Positions 51,456-62,085 of a stretch of 64,000 nt of DNA are shown in pieces; position 1 is the first letter of the stretch; each line of letters opens with the position of its first letter. The notes below the pieces were generated by a model that was not told the DNA's origin, searched no databases, and saw nothing but the letters and a program-made list of their open reading frames with translations. The DNA is from Entamoeba invadens IP1 (taxonomy: Eukaryota > Evosea > Mastigamoebida > Endamoebidae). The translations under genes and the position numbers were made by a program. The DNA lies in contig NW_004191777.1 of assembly GCF_000330505.1 (NCBI RefSeq), positions 549,675-613,674 of the forward strand, read 5' to 3'.

Positions 51456-52475
51456 CTCTGTTGTTCCATGTTGTTATTGTTTTTATTTTAACTCGACTGT
51501 TTGGACGGGGTGTTGGTTATTTTCATTTATAAGTGTTTATTTGTTGGTTATTATGATTTTTTTTGATACTATTAATTATAGTTTCAAATTATCTTATATA
51601 TAAATAAATATATAGCAAAATGTATATTTATTTATTTACAGTCACTATTCTTTTTGGTTTTATACTATTAAGCCTGTACTATATCAATGGTTAATATAAC
51701 TAAATATAATGGTAAATTGTGATACTGTTTAAGAAACGATAGTTAACAATTGCACTAACTTACGTTTTATTAAAGTTTAGTTGATATGTAAAGAGTAGTT
51801 ATTAAATGGTATATACATAATAATAGTATATGTTTAGTTTTATTAACTAAACAAATTACTAACATTTAAATGAACAAACAAATTGTTGTTCAAAAAAAAC
51901 ATCTTCTCAATAAAAAATTTCCCGTCACTGAGTGATGGTTTAACATGTCCTGTATAATAATTAAAAAGTTTGATAAAAATTAATTACAAAAATGTGTTGT
52001 TTTATTCCTTTCTAGATAATTGGATAAAATATTATATTCAATGATATTTTACTATTTTAACTAATTTATTATTGTTATTATATATATATAAATATATATA
52101 AAAACAAAAAATATAATTAATTATTTACTAAATTATATAATTAAAAAATTCTATAAAATTTATTTTAAAAAAATATCTTTTTAATTATAAATAATGGTAA
52201 AGTTTAGATTTACAAATAAAACAAAAATAATTCATTTAAAAAAGCTCAAAAAGATTAGCTTGACAAATTATTAGTGACTTAATACATTTTTTGGATCGAT
52301 ATTGAAAATAAATAAGAATGATATTTTTTATCAAATTGCCAAAATTAAAATTAATATGACTAGTAAATACAATTATAATATATAGTCTTCGATAATACAT
52401 GCAGATAAAAATAGAATAAAATGAGAACTATATTCATAAGAAATGATAACTTAAAATACACTTTTGACATTAGTA
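51456..52475. other. AT-rich intergenic region, 1.0 kb
   Basis: Extreme AT content, including TATATATA tracts near 52080-52100. No gene or structured element supported. Confidence 0.55.
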
Positions 52476-54140
52476 ATGAAGAATGATGATAGTCTTGTTG
52501 ATCAACTAGAAGACATGATAAACACTTTGAAACGCACAGAACGCTATGAAAAGAAGCTAGGTATAGATGACACAACCCACAGTTCTCAGTGCTCAGACGT
52601 TTATGAAGTAATTTCAAATCCACCAAGTACAGACCCATTGGAGAACACCACGACAGACTATAAACCATCGTTCAAAAAAGCAAAACGGCAAGTCAAAAAG
52701 GTCAACCCCATAAAGGTTAGGAGTAATTCCAATAATGAATTAATGATTAAGAAGAACCCAAAGAAGACTCCAATTCAATGCAGAAAAGTTCAAACCAAAA
52801 AAGAAGAAGATTCAAGTGAAGAGATTAGCGATCAAAACAAAGAGACCACTTCAAGTGACAAAAACAGTGAAAGTGAGAGGTCTTCAAACGAAGAGTCGTC
52901 ACGTTCAACTCAAAGTTCCTCAGAAACGTCAAGTAAAAGTGATGAGACGGGTATCACACCACCTTTTACAATAACAAGCAAAAACGACATAAAACAAAAG
53001 AAAAAAGAACAAGCGAAGAAATCAGTCAAATCAAAAAAACGTGTTAAAACAACTAAAAAAGGTGTAAAGAAAAAAAGTGTTCCCAAAAGAAAGAAAGAGG
53101 ACTCGAAGAACATCAAAACTCCAAATGTTTTTGAAGTCTTAAAACCAAAACCAAGAAGGAAAGAAACTGCATTGGACTTGACAACGAAAATGCTCACACG
53201 AAGCACTTCGCCCAGTAAAATCAAAGAGAATGTCATTAAGAGTGTGATGAGACAAACAATTGACCCAAAAGATTCGACAACAATGAACAAGGACAGCTCA
53301 CAACAGAACTTTGATTTCAGTGATGACGAGAAGAAGAACGACAAAATAGAACGTGGTTATACTGATAAAAACAAACAAACATCAGTGAGTGCGACGATAT
53401 CATCAGAGAGTGACAGCGAGGATTTGAATCAAAATATTGTGCCATATGACGGTGAAGATGAGAAACAAATTGAAGAAGAGATGAACCGGAGATTAGAGGA
53501 TCTAGCACAAATGGTGTGCGGCAGAATGAGTCAACAAAAGTTGGAGTTTGGGATGGAGGAAGAGGAATTGATCGGGTCAGAGTATCTTGAACCCAAAGTG
53601 TTTGAAGAGTATCACAGTTTTGAAGACGATGAAGGGGTTGAGAAAAAAGTCAAGATCTGCTTTTCTGGGTTCGACGACGAAGAGATCAAAGCGTACCAAA
53701 AGCGGCTTTGGGGGTTGAGATTTATTCAAATAGTGAATAATGTGCGTGGGAGTACAACACATTTGATAGTGAAAGGATATGTGCGGACAAAGAAGGTGAT
53801 CTTAGCGATGTGTACAGGGTGTTGGGTACTCAATTCTTTGTGGATAGACAAGTGTATTGAAAAGGGGAAAATTGTGAAAGAAGACCTTTACAAACAGATG
53901 ATAGGAGAGAGGGGAAATGGGGAAGGTGTAGTGTTAGATATCTTTAAAGGGTATACCATGTGGGTAAAAACCTTTGAGAACTCGAAGTTTGTTGAAAAGA
54001 TCATTAAAATGAGTGGTGGAGTTCTTGATCGAAGTGCACTCTTTGTTGTCGGCACTGAAGAGGGAGAAGTCACAAAAGAATGGATTTATGATTCTGTTTG
54101 TGATGGAATGGTTCATCTCATGGACGAATATGTACAATAA
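52476..54140 (+). CDS. Tandem BRCT domain protein
   Basis: A 554-aa protein from the ATG at 52476. Residues 1-340 are low-complexity, Ser/Lys/Glu-rich (TKKEEDSSEEISDQNK, ERSSNEESSRSTQ), with basic runs suitable as nuclear localisation signals. The C-terminal 190 residues hold two BRCT repeats. The first reads KKVKICFSGFDDEEIKAYQK, THLIVKGYVRTKKVILAM and CWVLNSLWIDKCIEKGK; the second is more diverged (FKGYTMWVKTFENSKFVEKI, SGGVLDRSALFVVG, EWIYDSVCDG). A disordered arm plus C-terminal paired BRCTs is the layout of phosphopeptide-binding DNA-damage mediators such as MDC1, Crb2 or Brc1. Orthology cannot be fixed by eye. Confidence 0.8.
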   Translation: MKNDDSLVDQLEDMINTLKRTERYEKKLGIDDTTHSSQCSDVYEVISNPPSTDPLENTTTDYKPSFKKAKRQVKKVNPIKVRSNSNNELMIKKNPKKTPIQCRKVQTKKEEDSSEEISDQNKETTSSDKNSESERSSNEESSRSTQSSSETSSKSDETGITPPFTITSKNDIKQKKKEQAKKSVKSKKRVKTTKKGVKKKSVPKRKKEDSKNIKTPNVFEVLKPKPRRKETALDLTTKMLTRSTSPSKIKENVIKSVMRQTIDPKDSTTMNKDSSQQNFDFSDDEKKNDKIERGYTDKNKQTSVSATISSESDSEDLNQNIVPYDGEDEKQIEEEMNRRLEDLAQMVCGRMSQQKLEFGMEEEELIGSEYLEPKVFEEYHSFEDDEGVEKKVKICFSGFDDEEIKAYQKRLWGLRFIQIVNNVRGSTTHLIVKGYVRTKKVILAMCTGCWVLNSLWIDKCIEKGKIVKEDLYKQMIGERGNGEGVVLDIFKGYTMWVKTFENSKFVEKIIKMSGGVLDRSALFVVGTEEGEVTKEWIYDSVCDGMVHLMDEYVQ

Positions 54141-54297
54141 GAAAGTGGATTGAAATGGCGTCTTGTGGGAGTCACCCATACAAGTCGCTTTTGATTGAAA
54201 TATTATTAAAATACTATTTAATTGTGGAACCATTTAATTATAATTAAATTACCATAAAATATAGTTCCAATGATATATAGTTAATTTTATAGTAAAA

Positions 54298-55476
54298 ATG
54301 ATACCAATAAATTCGATCAAGAGGAAACTGTGTAAAGTAGAAGTAATGGATTTGGAGAGTGTGTTGGCCAAAGAAGTCTTTCCAATAACAGAGAAGAACA
54401 AGAAAGCTTTCTTGCGAGCAAACAGCACTTTACTGAAACAGCTTCCGTTTGTTTTTTCAAAAACGAAAAGTTGTAAATTAGGGTTTTGACAAAACAGGAA
54501 AACTGTGAAGGCGTTAGTTGAAAAGAAGACCCTCCGAGTCGCAAACGTGATAAAAACACTCGAACTCCTCCCGCCGACAGCAAGGATGTTGAAAACGTTG
54601 CACGCGTTGATTTCAATAGAAAAGAGCGCGACGGACGAATTGAAAGTGTTGAAAGAACTTGAAGCGGTGTTGTCGGTATCTTCTCCGATTGAAGTGAAAG
54701 CACTCAAATGTGATCCCCTTCTCTTCTACGACTATTTGTTGATCAACGCGCAAAAGATTGGTAAAAATTCGCAAATCTACGCGCTTCTATGTTTCCACTA
54801 TTTGGTGGTCAATCACGAGTTGAATGTACCAAATTTCTTGGAACTGTTATACTGCGCTTTGACTCCGAAATTACTGACAAACTCAATGATCCCAAAATTC
54901 TTCGATCGACTTACAAAGTATTTAGTCAGCTCGTATATACCTTCATACGCATCTGCAGCATTTGTAAAAAAAGTAATGCGACTGACTTTAGAAGCACCAA
55001 CAGGTGCTATCATCTTCTTACTCACCTTTGCTCTGAAAATGTTCTTTGCTCTGCCAAAGATCAGGTTTTTGTTAAATCGCCCGACAGTCGAATTGTATAA
55101 ATTGCCCGACAACGACCCATTTGAGACCGAAGAATTCACAGAGAGCTCCCCACTCAAAATTGATTTGAGAGAAACAAAGGTCGAACAGTCGTTCTTGTGG
55201 GAACACATGCTCTTGATGAAACACCCACACCCTAAAGTCGCGTTGTTGGCTCAATCATTCCCTAACGACTCGTACGAACAAATTAAAGCACCACCAGAGT
55301 TTAACATGGAAAACATCGACCCAAAGGTGTCGCCTGTTACAACACTTATCAGTACGGCGGTCAATCCATTTTTGATCACTGATAATAAACAGGGAGTCAA
55401 CGAACCCTCGAAGGAGGACTGCGCCAAAGTTGGAATTGAGTTTAAAGAGTCTATCTTTGATGCCACTTTTGATTGA
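54298..55476 (+). CDS. NOC4: NOC4-like ribosome biogenesis protein, CBF/MAK21 family (one 51-nt intron)
   Basis: Exon 1 is 54298-54446 and exon 2 is 54498-55476. The intron 54447-54497 (GTTTGTTTTT...AAACAG) removes an in-frame TGA at 54487 and joins LLKQLP to KTVKALVEKK, giving 375 aa. The C-terminal half is the CBF domain: NFLELLYCALTPKLL, FFDRLTKYLVSSYIPSYASA, then DPFETEEFTESSPL and SFLWEHMLLMKHPHPKVA, the DPF...SSLWE...HY.P pattern of NOC4. NOC4 works with NOP14 in assembling the small-subunit processome in the nucleolus. It is shorter than human NOC4L (516 aa), mainly at the N-terminus. Confidence 0.85.
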
Positions 55477-55997
55477 TTTTTTTTTACTGATTTTGTTGTT
55501 TAGTTTTATTAAAAAGTTTTTCATAACGAATACCTCAAAAAACATTAAAATTGAAACAATTTCTACGTCTGACCGATTGACCAAATCCTTATTTTTTACA
55601 CCTACAGTTGGTCCATTAAACCTTAGCCCAAAGAAAAACTAATTATTTTCTATTGTTATATTAAAATAATAAACTATACATATATAAAAGTCAATTTTCT
55701 TAAATATTTGTTTTTTTAGTAAAAACCCGTGTTTTTAAAGAAAAATATAGGAATTTCTTTGGGCTAAAGTACATTTCCTGGGTTAAAATTCATTTTCCGT
55801 ACTGTAATATTTATTTTTTTAATAAGTTCAGACCTTTCAATTATTTAGTTTGATATATCAATAAAGTATTTTTCAACTATCACTCAGTCTTATTATTAAT
55901 AAGAACAAACTCGAATTTTGCAAGTCATATGAAGTTAAAGGATTTTTGAACTAAAAATGTAATAATATAGTTACATAAATAATAAAAATTAATCAAT
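55477..55997. other. Intergenic, 520 bp, contains MITE copy B
   Basis: Lies between the convergent 3' ends of NOC4 and ADH2. Nothing else recognised. Confidence 0.6.
55605..55804. mobile_element. Mariner-like MITE, copy B (200 bp), inverted relative to copy A
   Basis: Starts CAGTTGGTCCATT and ends ACTG, flanked by TA at 55603-55604 and 55805-55806. Its plus strand matches the minus strand of copy A through most of its length. The motif ACCTTAGCCCA is at 55620-55630; degenerate complements are at 55760-55770 and 55779-55789. Confidence 0.9.
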
Positions 55998-58600
55998 TTA
56001 GGCGATTGGATAGTAAGCCTCCTTGAGAATCTTCTCCATATCAACAACCATTGGGACCTTTGGATTGCATGGCGAGCACTGATCCTCGAAAGCAAGGAGC
56101 GCCATCTCTTTAACGTGTGACATCCAGTCCTCTTCTTTAATACCAGCCTGCTTGAAACCAGTGATTGTCTCAGTTTCGAGCATCAACTTCTCACAAGCCT
56201 TGGCAAACAACTCAACACCGCTTGCGTTGCTTTCAGTAGTGATTCCAACCAAATGAGCAAGGTTGTTGTATCTCTCGTCAGCGACATAAGTGTTGTACTT
56301 TGGCCACATAGACAACTTTCTTGGGATGATACCGTTGTATCTGATGACGTGTGGTAATAAGACTGCAACACATCTGCCGTGTGGAATATGGAAGGCAGCT
56401 CCAACTTTGTGGGCCATAGAGTGGGCAATACCAAGGAATGCGGAAGCAAATGCCATACCAGCAATGGTAGCTGCGTTGTGCATCTTCTCTCTAGCGATTA
56501 AATCACCATTGTATGACTTGACCAAGTTGTCGAAGACCAATTTGACTGCTTCTTTGGCAAGACCGTCTGTGTATTCATTGGCCATAACTGAGACATATGC
56601 TTCAACAGCATGGACCAAGACATCAAGTCCCGTATCGGCAATAGCTCTCTTTGGCAACGAGACTGTGAACATTGGGTCGATGATAGCGACTGATGGAGTC
56701 AATGAGTAATCGGCAAGTGGATACTTCTTACCAGTGTCAGTGTCTGAGATGACAGCAAATGGAGTGACTTCAGAACCAGTTCCTGATGTAGTTGGGATGC
56801 AAATAAGTCTTGCCTTCTTGCCCATTGTTGGGAATTTGAACGCTCTCTTCCTCAAGTCCAAGAATTTCTGTTTCATGCTGAAGAAATCGGCTTCTGGGTG
56901 TTCGTACAACAGCCACATGATCTTGGCCGCATCCATTGCACTTCCACCACCAATGGCAATGATGTTATCTGGACTGAATGTGTTCATCACAGCAAGTCCC
57001 TTTCTGACTGTTTGAATTGAGGGATCTGGTTCGACATCAATGAAGATTTCAATTTCAACGTCATTCTGTCTTCTCTTCAAGACGTCCATGACTCTGTCAA
57101 CATATCCAAGTTTGTACATCATTCTGTCTGAGACGACAAAGATCTTTGAGCACTCCTTAAGTTCTTTCAAGTATCTGATCGCGTGTGGCTCGAAGAAGAT
57201 CTTTGGTGGGCATCTGAACCACTGGAGGTTGTTTCTTCTCTCAGCAAGTCTCTTAATGTTCAACAAGTTGTGATATGTGACGTTTGCACTGACTGAGTTT
57301 CCTCCGTATGAACCACATCCAAGTGTGAAAGATGGGTCAATGTAGTTATAAATTCCTCCAATTCCACCTTGTGATGATGGGACGTTGTGGAGAATTCTGC
57401 ACGCCTTCATTCTCAAAGCATATTGTTGAACGACTTGAGTATCTATTGAGTGAATTGCAGCAGAGTGTCCAAGACCACCAAACTCAAGCATGGCTTCAGC
57501 TTTGTCAAGTCCATCAGCAGTGTTTTCTGCCTTCAAAACAGCAAGAACGGGTGACAACTTTTCCTTTGTGAGTGGCTCGTTCACACCAACTTCCTTGCAA
57601 ATGGCACAGATGATAGAAGTATCTTCTGGGACTGTGAATCCGGCGCTCTCAGCGAACCACTGTGGTGACATACCTGGGCATTTTGGGTTGAGTCTGGCAT
57701 TAGCAGAGTCAGCAGAGAATGAATTAACGCCAAACATTAACTTCTCGAGCTTGGCCTTTTCTTCATCGTTCACAAAGTAAGCGTGGAGTCTCTTGAACTC
57801 AGTAACAGCAGAGTCATAAATTTCCTTGTCAATAATAACGGCTTGTTCAGAAGCGCAAATCATACCATTATCAAATGATTTCGAGAGTACAACATCGTTG
57901 ATGGCTTGTAACAAATTGCATGACTTCTCAATGTATGATGGGACATTTCCGGGTCCGACTCCGAGAGCTGGCTTTCCAGATGAATAAGCGGCCTTGACCA
58001 TGGCTCCTCCACCAGTGGCAAGAATAGTAGCAATACCATTGTGGTTCATCAATTTGTTGGACGCTTCAATACCACCAAACTCGATCCACTGAATGCAGTT
58101 ATTTGGTGCACCAGCTTCAATAGCAGCATCTCTGACAATAGTAGCAGCTGCAATAGAGCATTTCAAAGCAGATGGATGGAATGAGAAAATGATTGGGTTT
58201 CTAGTCTTAATAGAAATGAGGGACTTGAAGATGGCAGTTGATGTTGGGTTGGTGACTGGAGTGACGCCACAGATAACACCGACTGGTTCAGCGACTTCAG
58301 TAATACCATAAAGTGGATCCTCGTGGACAATGCCGACGGTCTTGGCGTGTCTCATCTCGTGTGTGACATGTTCGCAAGCGAAGATGTTTTTAGTTGCTTT
58401 GTCTTCCATCACACCTCTTCCTGTCTCTCAACAGCCAATTGTGCCAAGTAGCAGTGCTTGTCAAGTGCAGCGACTGACGCCTTCTTGACGATGTAATCGA
58501 TCTTTTCTTGTGTGAATTCCGGTTGCAAGTACTCTTTGAGAGCGACTTGTCCGTTAGACACAAGTGTGTTGATGTGTTCGTCTACTGTGATTGTTGACAT
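55998..58600 (-). CDS. ADH2: Bifunctional aldehyde-alcohol dehydrogenase ADH2 (AdhE), broken by a one-base deletion
   Basis: Across two frames the sequence encodes a full-length AdhE of about 870 aa, closely matching Entamoeba ADH2, which reduces acetyl-CoA to acetaldehyde and then ethanol in fermentation. The start ATG is at 58600 (MSTITVDEHINTLV). At about 58427-58430 the minus strand reads GAGAGACAGG where GAGGAGACAGG is needed for VEETGRG. One missing base makes the first frame stop at 58409; the second then continues VMEDKATKNIFACEHVTHEM to the end. The rest is intact: the ALDH Cys in DNGMICASEQA, the NAD loop IGGGSAMDAAK, and iron-site His in GIAHSMAHKVGAAFHIPHGR. Either an assembly error or a very recently inactivated copy. 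Confidence 0.93.
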
Positions 58601-59271
58601 GAATTGATGACCTTCCAATTCGAAAAATGAATATAAATAGAACGCCACGTGGTCTTTTTTCTGTGTTCAAAAGTGGGAGGAAAACAAGAAGAACTTTCGA
58701 ATATCCCATGAACGTTTCTTTGAAAAAAAGCGAAATGAGAGGGTTTTGTATAATCTAGTCACTTGCTTTCGTTGAACAAAAATTGTAAAAAATGGCGGAC
58801 AGCGTACGACGGATCGAAAAAGGGTTTTGGGTTGGAAGGCATTTTTGGGAAGGTTTTAAAATGCTACTTTTATAGTTTATTAATAGTTTCATTTACTAAT
58901 AAGTATAACAAAGTTTGGAAATAAGAACACTTCAACTTTCACAAAAAAAAAGTCCTTTGCTAGAATCGTTGAAAGAAAAAAACAAGATGAAAAAGTGAAA
59001 CAAACACAGAATTTTAATCTTTTCAATCGTTTGATGTAAATCGCGACAAATCGGGGTTTTCTCGGCCTTTTCGGGGCGGAATAATTATTCGTAAACAAAT
59101 TATACTTGCCATTTTCCACAGAAACCAAGTTCGTGTATTATAGTTTCATAATAGTTCATTCAATAGTAATGAATATATTATGTTATTAAAAATGTTATTA
59201 AAAGTCGCCACGAATCAAGACACATGTATTATCAATTAATAATAAACTGTATTAAAATAAACTAAAAAAAA
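58601..59271. other. Intergenic, 670 bp
   Basis: Right of the ADH2 start; no gene recognised. The ADH2 promoter elements are at its left end. Confidence 0.55.
58631..58652 (-). promoter_or_regulatory. ADH2 core promoter: TATA-like box and G-box palindrome
   Basis: On the minus strand CTATTTATAT lies at 58640-58631, 31-40 bp before the ATG. The palindrome CCACGTGG lies at 58645-58652, just upstream. The TATA position suits a short-leader Entamoeba gene. The CACGTG core resembles bHLH or bZIP sites, but any factor is unknown. Confidence 0.45.
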
Positions 59272-61017
59272 TCAATTTGCGTTGACCATATACTCGACCT
59301 CAGACATACCTCTAAGCACAAGAGAGATGACCTGGTAGAGCGGGGTAATCGGGAATTTGATTTTTTTGAACAAGCAGAAGTACTCTGAGCAGTTGTAGAT
59401 CGAGTTGAATTTCAAAAAATTGATTTTTCCGTCGGGCATTGTAGTTTCCAAGCCGCACTTTGTGGTGATGATATCGTGCAAAGTGATTCCGAGGAATGGG
59501 ACGAATGCTTTATTGTCTTTAATGTGTTCGGCAATACCTTTTCTGTATGACGAGTAACTAGTCTTCGAGTCGAAGTAATTCAGCATCTTAGTCAAAGCCG
59601 TTCGATTCTCTCGAGCCAACAAACTCTTTTTGTGTTCAGCAGAGTTGAATACTGTACAAAAGACAGCAAGGGCGTGGCAATCTCCAAGCTCGTTGACCTT
59701 TTCCCACACCTTCAAGAACTTCTCTTTCACATTTTGAGTCCCGTACTTTTTGGGTTCATCGGGGTCGGGTAAGATTCTTTCATTAAACAATGACTGTCTG
59801 ACCCATTCGATAGCAATGTGGTATGCTCTTAAAGCATTCGAGATATTCGGTCCACTCCCACTGCACAACTCACTCATCGAAATCGTTTTATACATTTGCT
59901 CATCAATCAAGCAAATTGCTTCCGCAATCAAGTTGGGTTCTATGTCCTTCAAGTAGAGTTGGTTCGTGAGAATGTTTTTAGGTATCTTCGCATCTACAGG
60001 CGCTTGGTCTTCCGTTGTAATAACAGGGAAATATTGTTCCATAGTGCTATGGTCTTTCAAGATGATATTAAACTTCTCAAAGCCAATTGCTGGCTTCCCC
60101 ATTTTCCCTTTCACGTAATCTTCCGTGAAGCCATTCCCACTCTCAGAGTCAACCAATTGTGTGATCATAGCTTGTGTGAAGTCTTGATGGTGCGTATCAA
60201 GCCAGAAGTTCATTATCACTTTAAACCTTTCGACATCGTCTTTCGCAAGTTGCAGTACCTTCCCAAGCAAGTCATTCGGTTGGACAAATTCTCTGAAGAC
60301 TTCAAAGAATTTTTTCATATAAATGTCGGACCCCAAGTAGAGGTATTTGATCAACTGATTGATCGTCATGACGGCAGGTATTTCCACAGAAACATCGCTC
60401 CCTTCAGCCTTCTCTAAGACAACTTCACAATTTTCGTTCTGCACAATCTTTTCTTCGGTAATTGGTGTTGTGTCTTCTTTGTCAGCTTTATACTTGATGT
60501 GCTGGTCGTATTCTTCCTTTGGCAGTGTTGGGAAGTCCTCTTCTTCAAATGGCATTTTAGCAAAAATGTTATCGGAGTCGGGTAAGCCAAGTCGAACAAG
60601 TGGGTCCAACGCGCCTGCAAATGTCGGGTCGATGGTGTAATCAGCGATGTCTGTGTTTCTAATTTTGTACTCCGGATGTTTCTGAAGGACTTCTTCTATT
60701 AATGAGGAGTACGAGTCCATCATCTTTTGTTCTTTTAAATATTGAGCTATCAACAAGACGACATCAGGCTCCGTTAAGATATCGGGATTGATCATTTTTG
60801 CTTCGGAAAGGTTTCTTCCATACGATGGGGTTTTGTAAGCCGTCGAAGTCTTGTTTTGCCAATTCTCTTTAAGTCCACTGAGTGCACGAGTCTCTTCCGC
60901 CATTTTCAATATATGGGGGTGAGCCTTCATCACCATCTCTTCCCAGTTCTTCTTCTCGTCCACTTCGGAGACAAATGCGGCGTCATCGCCGACTGCATCT
61001 TGGGTGTTGTTTGCCAT
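59272..61017 (-). CDS. RasGEF domain protein with LisH-like motif
   Basis: A 581-aa protein from the ATG at 61017. A LisH-like dimerisation helix pair is near residues 83-110 (DVVLLIAQYLKEQKMMDSYS). A REM-type N-terminal module (MTINQLIKYLYLGSDIYMKK) precedes the CDC25 catalytic domain at about 345-560: KNILTNQLYLKDIEPNLIAE, HIAIEWVRQSLFN, GDCHALAVFCTVFNSAEHKK, KMLNYFDSKTSYSSYRKGI and VPFLGITLHDI. It should load GTP on a Ras- or Rap-like GTPase at the plasma membrane, a family expanded in Entamoeba. No other signalling domain is present. Confidence 0.88.
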   Translation of the reverse strand: MANNTQDAVGDDAAFVSEVDEKKNWEEMVMKAHPHILKMAEETRALSGLKENWQNKTSTAYKTPSYGRNLSEAKMINPDILTEPDVVLLIAQYLKEQKMMDSYSSLIEEVLQKHPEYKIRNTDIADYTIDPTFAGALDPLVRLGLPDSDNIFAKMPFEEEDFPTLPKEEYDQHIKYKADKEDTTPITEEKIVQNENCEVVLEKAEGSDVSVEIPAVMTINQLIKYLYLGSDIYMKKFFEVFREFVQPNDLLGKVLQLAKDDVERFKVIMNFWLDTHHQDFTQAMITQLVDSESGNGFTEDYVKGKMGKPAIGFEKFNIILKDHSTMEQYFPVITTEDQAPVDAKIPKNILTNQLYLKDIEPNLIAEAICLIDEQMYKTISMSELCSGSGPNISNALRAYHIAIEWVRQSLFNERILPDPDEPKKYGTQNVKEKFLKVWEKVNELGDCHALAVFCTVFNSAEHKKSLLARENRTALTKMLNYFDSKTSYSSYRKGIAEHIKDNKAFVPFLGITLHDIITTKCGLETTMPDGKINFLKFNSIYNCSEYFCLFKKIKFPITPLYQVISLVLRGMSEVEYMVNAN

Positions 61018-61314
61018 CAACTGAAACTCAATTTTGAAGTTTTTTTTTCAAGTTCCCAAGAAAACACAATTTATGTTGGTATTGAAAAATGTTTTTACTT
61101 TTTCGAGTTTTTGGAGTCGTTTTTACAGTTAGGTAGTGTTCTTGAATAGCTTAGAATTAAAATGGATATGGGAGAAATGGAGTTTAAGTCCGGGAAAAAA
61201 GGAATCAAAAACTGTGAACAAAAAATTAATTTCAATTCAAAAGAATTATTCGAAAACTATAGAAACTGAAGAACAATTTCGAGTTTTGTATTTTGAACAA
61301 CTCGATAAAGCAAG

Positions 61315-61938
61315 ATGCGTGTCGTGTTTATATTACTCTTCACCTTAACATTAGCAAAATACTATTCAATATTCATCCAAAGTCGGAACGCCAACTTTAA
61401 TCAATTGATGGACTCGATCAAAGCAAAACATCCAAAGTTCATTCCATTCAATGCAACAATGAACGTCCCACACATCGACTTGTACTCCACTGACTTCCTT
61501 GATATGCTCCAAGACCAAATGATTTCTAAAATGGCACAAACACTTTCTCGAAAAGGGAAGTGTTCTTTGTCATCGACGAAAATTGAGTCGACTGGTGGTA
61601 AAGTGTTTTTAATAATCAAAAAGTCGGTGTGTTTGTCCGAACTTGCAGATTCTATAACGAGCGATTTGTCGTTCTTCAGAAATCCAAATCATATGAACAA
61701 TTTGTGTACTGCAAAGTCTCTTGCGTTATGTCAACAATACGGAGAACCTGATGTGTTCACTTATTATGACCCAAGAATACTTCTTGGCTTCGACCAAGAC
61801 TATTACACGGAAGAAAAAGTCCTCAATTTTAATGATTTTGAAATCGCGACGCTTGCGTACTCAAACGAAGACAGGAATGTAAAATCAAAGGATGTCATCA
61901 TCAATGTATTGTTGCGCGATGAGTGGAGTACACTCTAA
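61315..61938 (+). CDS. Secreted or ER-lumenal protein of unknown function, 207 aa
   Basis: An N-terminal signal peptide is clear (MRVVFILLFTLTLAKYY). The mature part has four or five Cys (KGKCSLSS, KKSVCLSEL, NNLCTAKSLALC), two of them close enough for disulphides, an N-glycosylation sequon (NATM) and no second membrane segment. No family recognised. Divergent from the RasGEF gene, with 297 bp between starts. Confidence 0.7.
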   Translation: MRVVFILLFTLTLAKYYSIFIQSRNANFNQLMDSIKAKHPKFIPFNATMNVPHIDLYSTDFLDMLQDQMISKMAQTLSRKGKCSLSSTKIESTGGKVFLIIKKSVCLSELADSITSDLSFFRNPNHMNNLCTAKSLALCQQYGEPDVFTYYDPRILLGFDQDYYTEEKVLNFNDFEIATLAYSNEDRNVKSKDVIINVLLRDEWSTL

Positions 61939-61982
61939 TTGATTATCTAATATTCTCTATGTATAGAATTAGCATCAAATAC

Positions 61983-62004
61983 TATAACAATAGTATTTAA
62001 ATTA
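61983..62004. repeat. AT-rich hairpin between convergent genes
   Basis: TACTAT and ATAGTA arms within AAATACTATAACAATAGT lie between the convergent 3' ends of the secreted-protein gene and FAM91. It could act in 3'-end formation, or be chance. Confidence 0.3.
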
Positions 62005-62085
62005 TAAAATAAACTATACCATAATTAGTAGCAAAGATCTATAACTTCACATCCATTGAACCAAAACTTGGTATTGCAAATGTAT

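Noticed and set aside
54487..54489. In-frame TGA in the NOC4 gene as stop read-through or recoding
   Set aside because: A consensus 51-nt intron (GTTTGT...CAG) covers the TGA and restores the frame, so recoding is not needed.
58601..58648. N-terminal extension of ADH2
   Set aside because: Would need a GTG start and would overlap the TATA-like element; MSTITVDEHI at 58600 matches known ADH2 starts.
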